DNA of 64,000 nucleotides from Candidatus Nitrososphaera evergladensis SR1 (lineage in GTDB: Archaea > Thermoproteota > Nitrososphaeria > Nitrososphaerales > Nitrososphaeraceae): positions 372,001 to 436,000 of the forward strand of contig NZ_CP007174.1 in assembly GCF_000730285.1 (NCBI RefSeq), in the 5' to 3' direction. Below, one piece after another: positions 62,156 through 64,000 of this stretch. The translations under genes and the position numbers were made by a program. The notes under the pieces are model-generated. The model worked only from the letters and a program-made list of their open reading frames with translations. It was not told the origin of the DNA and ran no database searches. The number at the start of each line of letters is the position of its first letter. Positions within the stretch are counted from its first letter, which is position 1.

Positions 62156-62668
62156 CTATGTTACTTCCAGCGCGCCATCGTTGACCGACACGCTGGAGGA
62201 TGTCATCTTTATTTTTGCCGCATTGTTAGAAAGCTCTATCCATTCAGAGTTCATGACTATCTTGAGGCCCGACGCCGTTTCTATGGTAATGATGTCTTGG
62301 CCCTCTCTGTCGTCAATCTTGATGGTGCCAGACTCTGTCTTTATCATCTTTATCTTGTGGGCCTCTTGCGCGCTGGCAAGGCCATTAACAGGAGATTCGT
62401 CCGGATTCCAGAAACAGCCCGTCCAAATCGGCTTGTCGGGGTCACCTTCCTCGAATTCTACCCATACGTTGGCGTCTACAGGAGGCACAAAAAAGAAGCC
62501 TGCGTCTGGGGCACAGTACGGCAAGCTGGGCTCGGCCCATCCGCTCATCTCGTCTCCGTATATCGACGTGGTTAGCTTGACTCGGATCCTGCCCTTGAGC
62601 TTTGGATCGGCATTGTCGGCTACCTTGCCTCTGAACTTGCCATAGACGCGTTTCCTGCCTTCTATCAT
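62156..62668 (-). CDS. Spike protein (gp5/VgrG C-terminal-like)
   Basis: 170 aa. The N-terminal OB fold is GKFRGKVADNADPKLKGRIRVKLTTSIYGDEMSGWAEPSLPYCAPDAGFFFVPPVDANVWVEFEEGDPDKPIWTGCFW. It is followed by a triple-stranded beta-helix needle (TESGTIKIDDREGQDIITIETASGLKIVMN...). It overlaps the hub gene by 4 nt, so hub and spike are separate chains, unlike single-chain VgrG or Afp8. The PAAR-like protein at 41362 should sit on its tip. Confidence 0.92.
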   Translation of the reverse strand: MIEGRKRVYGKFRGKVADNADPKLKGRIRVKLTTSIYGDEMSGWAEPSLPYCAPDAGFFFVPPVDANVWVEFEEGDPDKPIWTGCFWNPDESPVNGLASAQEAHKIKMIKTESGTIKIDDREGQDIITIETASGLKIVMNSEWIELSNNAAKIKMTSSSVSVNDGALEVT

Positions 62669-63804
62669 GTGCTGAGCACCGACGCTGTCGAGCCAAGACC
62701 ATCGCGCACAAGCTTGAACGACTGCTTGTACTCGCCTTTCTTGATCTCGTGCTTTACCTCCTTGACGTAGTAATAGCCGTCGTGCAAAAAGCCGACGCCT
62801 CTTAGGCCGACCAGCTTGCGCGCCTGCAGAACGCCGCCATAAGCAAGCGAGTCAAGTGTACCCGTGGCAATGACAGCGTCTGTGGACTCGTCGGTCTCAG
62901 CCTGAGCTTCGCTCATTGCCTGCGCTGCGCTTGCGCTGCTTCTGTTGTATTTCTTCTTTTGTACTCTTGACGCCTGCATAGAAAGAACTGGATAAAGAGA
63001 AAGCGGCGGAAGGCTGCTTCCTGTCACCGTAACGGGTACCTCTTTGTTCGTGACGATATCAACTGTCTTGCCTGTAACAATCGTCGGCTCTGTCACATTG
63101 TACTGAAAGCTGATTGCCTTGAGATTGCTTTCCGAACCCATGTCTAGAGTCAGGGCCTTTTGCGGCGCGCCAGTGTACTTCCTTGGACCCCAGTACGCTC
63201 TGCTCTTGTTAGTAAGAAGGGCCGGCTCTAGGAAGAAAACATAATTGTATTTTCTTGCAAGGTCCTTGATGTGGTCGAGGTCCGTTGACTGCTGGGAAGG
63301 GACCTGGTCTGCTTCGGGATGCCGCACTGGCGACTGCACCTCATGGATGTCCGGCTCAATTCCATGCTGCGTGTACTTGGCGATTATTTTTTCCACGATC
63401 GATTTATCATCCAGACTCGAGTGAGTCGTTGGGCTCTCGTCTTTGCTCATAAAAAAGCTCAGATCCTCGCCTGTTACGACCATCCTAGTTTGTCCTGGCT
63501 GCTGGCTCGGGCTCAGTTGCTTGGTTGTAATTATTCCATTTATGAGGTTCGTCTGGATGCCGCCAAATGTTACAATTATCCTGACTTGGTTGAACGGATT
63601 GAGCAACGGATTTGCGATAAGGGCATAGTCTTGAAGATCCTGCCTGCTCCTGCCAACATTAAAGATGATCTCAAAGCCGTCTGGAGCAATGTCTCTATTT
63701 GTGACCTCGATTGATTCAACAGCGCTGGCGACAGCCTCTGGAACAGGAGTTGGGATGGTGGGTCCTGCCATCAATATGACGTAAACGTTTGTCAGACCTT
63801 CCAT
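62665..63804 (-). CDS. Baseplate hub protein (gp27/VgrG N-terminal-like)
   Basis: 379 aa from ATG 63804; ATG 63771 (MAGPTIPTP) is possible. Hub features are VESIEVTNRDIAPDGFEIIFNVGRSRQDLQDYALIANPLLNPFNQVRIIVTFGGIQTNLINGIITTKQL, then DDKSIVEKIIAKYTQHGIEPD and TDLDHIKDLARKYNYVFFLEPA, a classic late-control-D-like pattern. It forms the trimeric platform between tube and spike. It is translated with the spike (ATGA overlap) and lies 19 bases after the LysM gene. Confidence 0.9.
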   Translation of the reverse strand: MEGLTNVYVILMAGPTIPTPVPEAVASAVESIEVTNRDIAPDGFEIIFNVGRSRQDLQDYALIANPLLNPFNQVRIIVTFGGIQTNLINGIITTKQLSPSQQPGQTRMVVTGEDLSFFMSKDESPTTHSSLDDKSIVEKIIAKYTQHGIEPDIHEVQSPVRHPEADQVPSQQSTDLDHIKDLARKYNYVFFLEPALLTNKSRAYWGPRKYTGAPQKALTLDMGSESNLKAISFQYNVTEPTIVTGKTVDIVTNKEVPVTVTGSSLPPLSLYPVLSMQASRVQKKKYNRSSASAAQAMSEAQAETDESTDAVIATGTLDSLAYGGVLQARKLVGLRGVGFLHDGYYYVKEVKHEIKKGEYKQSFKLVRDGLGSTASVLST

Positions 63805-63823
63805 GGAGGAACTCGCACCTTTC

Positions 63824-64000
63824 TTATCTCCACGGCCTTGCTATTCTTAGCATAAAGCCCGGCTCTTCGGTCAAGTCGAGTGGGTGCATTGCATCATTGG
63901 CGTCGCAAATCTGCCAGAACTGCTCTGGGTCTCCAAACACCCGCGAAGAAATTCTATCCAGCCTGTCGCCGGCCGAGACCGTCAATGCCTGCAACAAGGG
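63824..64000 (-). CDS. LysM-type baseplate protein (Afp7/gp53-like), 5' end outside window
   Basis: The last 58 residues are visible: ALTVSAGDRLDRISSRVFGDPEQFWQICDANDAMHPLDLTEEPGFMLRIARPWR, ending at TAA 63824. It is a LysM-like fold that caps the hub or tube start in eCIS (Afp7/Pvc7). It is transcribed leftwards before the hub gene. More eCIS genes probably continue beyond 64000. Confidence 0.8.
   Translation of the reverse strand, partial: PLLQALTVSAGDRLDRISSRVFGDPEQFWQICDANDAMHPLDLTEEPGFMLRIARPWR

Noticed and set aside
34293-64000. Provirus (tailed virus) interpretation
   Set aside because: No capsid, portal, terminase, integrase or lysis genes in ~30 kb, while eCIS-specific AAA+ ATPase, DUF4255 and DUF4157 proteins are present.
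34293-64000. Type VI secretion system
   Set aside because: No TssJLM membrane complex, TssBC pair or ClpV; the sheath is a single phage-type protein.
1-64000. CRISPR arrays
   Set aside because: No regularly spaced repeats of 24-40 bp with unique spacers were found on reading; the only tandem repeat (15928-16025) has about 2.5 copies without spacers.

Overview
The window looks like chromosome of an ammonia-oxidising soil archaeon of the Nitrososphaera type (Nitrososphaerota/Thaumarchaeota). The left end carries archaeal housekeeping genes: tRNA C56 2'-O-methyltransferase Trm56, HflX GTPase, MBF1, an AbrB-PhoU regulator, a PUA protein, archaeal NAC and a RuvC/YqgF-like nuclease. TATA boxes, frequent TTG/GTG starts and short or absent leaders also fit an archaeon. 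The genus assignment is inference from gene content, not from a search.

Region 1 (1-6.9 kb) is conserved housekeeping, interrupted by a MarR-type gene of bacterial character that carries an in-frame amber codon. Region 2 (6.9-34 kb) is accessory: secreted low-complexity proteins, a Zn-finger/winged-helix regulator, two class III nucleotide cyclases, a ParA-like ATPase, a Fic protein, a possible RiPP-like operon (NHLP-like leader peptide, 10-TM protein, heme-oxygenase-like iron enzyme) divergent from a methyltransferase, a dCache-type histidine kinase, PPK2, a VapBC module bracketed by a decayed and an intact tRNA-Gly(CCC), and a flavoprotein divergent from a TetR regulator with two palindromic operators. 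It ends in gene debris: a truncated RNase J-like gene and two decayed copies of a DUF6293-like regulator.

Region 3 (34.3-64 kb, running off the window) is a near-complete extracellular contractile injection system (eCIS, phage-tail-like). Two large DUF4157 (HELAH) proteins, the likely cargo, are transcribed leftwards. Across a promoter region with a perfect inverted repeat lies a rightward, tightly packed run: ParB-like protein, PAAR-like tip, gp25, two baseplate J/TIGR02243-type wedge proteins, a tail-I-type protein, a 1204-aa DUF6519-type protein, a small protein, sheath, tube, a zinc-motif baseplate protein, a disordered linker, a DUF4255 terminator, a CDC48-like AAA+ ATPase and a small protein. 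The hub (gp27-like), spike (gp5/VgrG C-terminal-like) and a LysM protein lie convergently at the right end.

The most notable points are the archaeal eCIS with two differently tipped DUF4157 proteins, a ~65-residue beta module that recurs in three different eCIS components, the NHLP-like peptide operon, and the tRNA-Gly-flanked toxin-antitoxin island.
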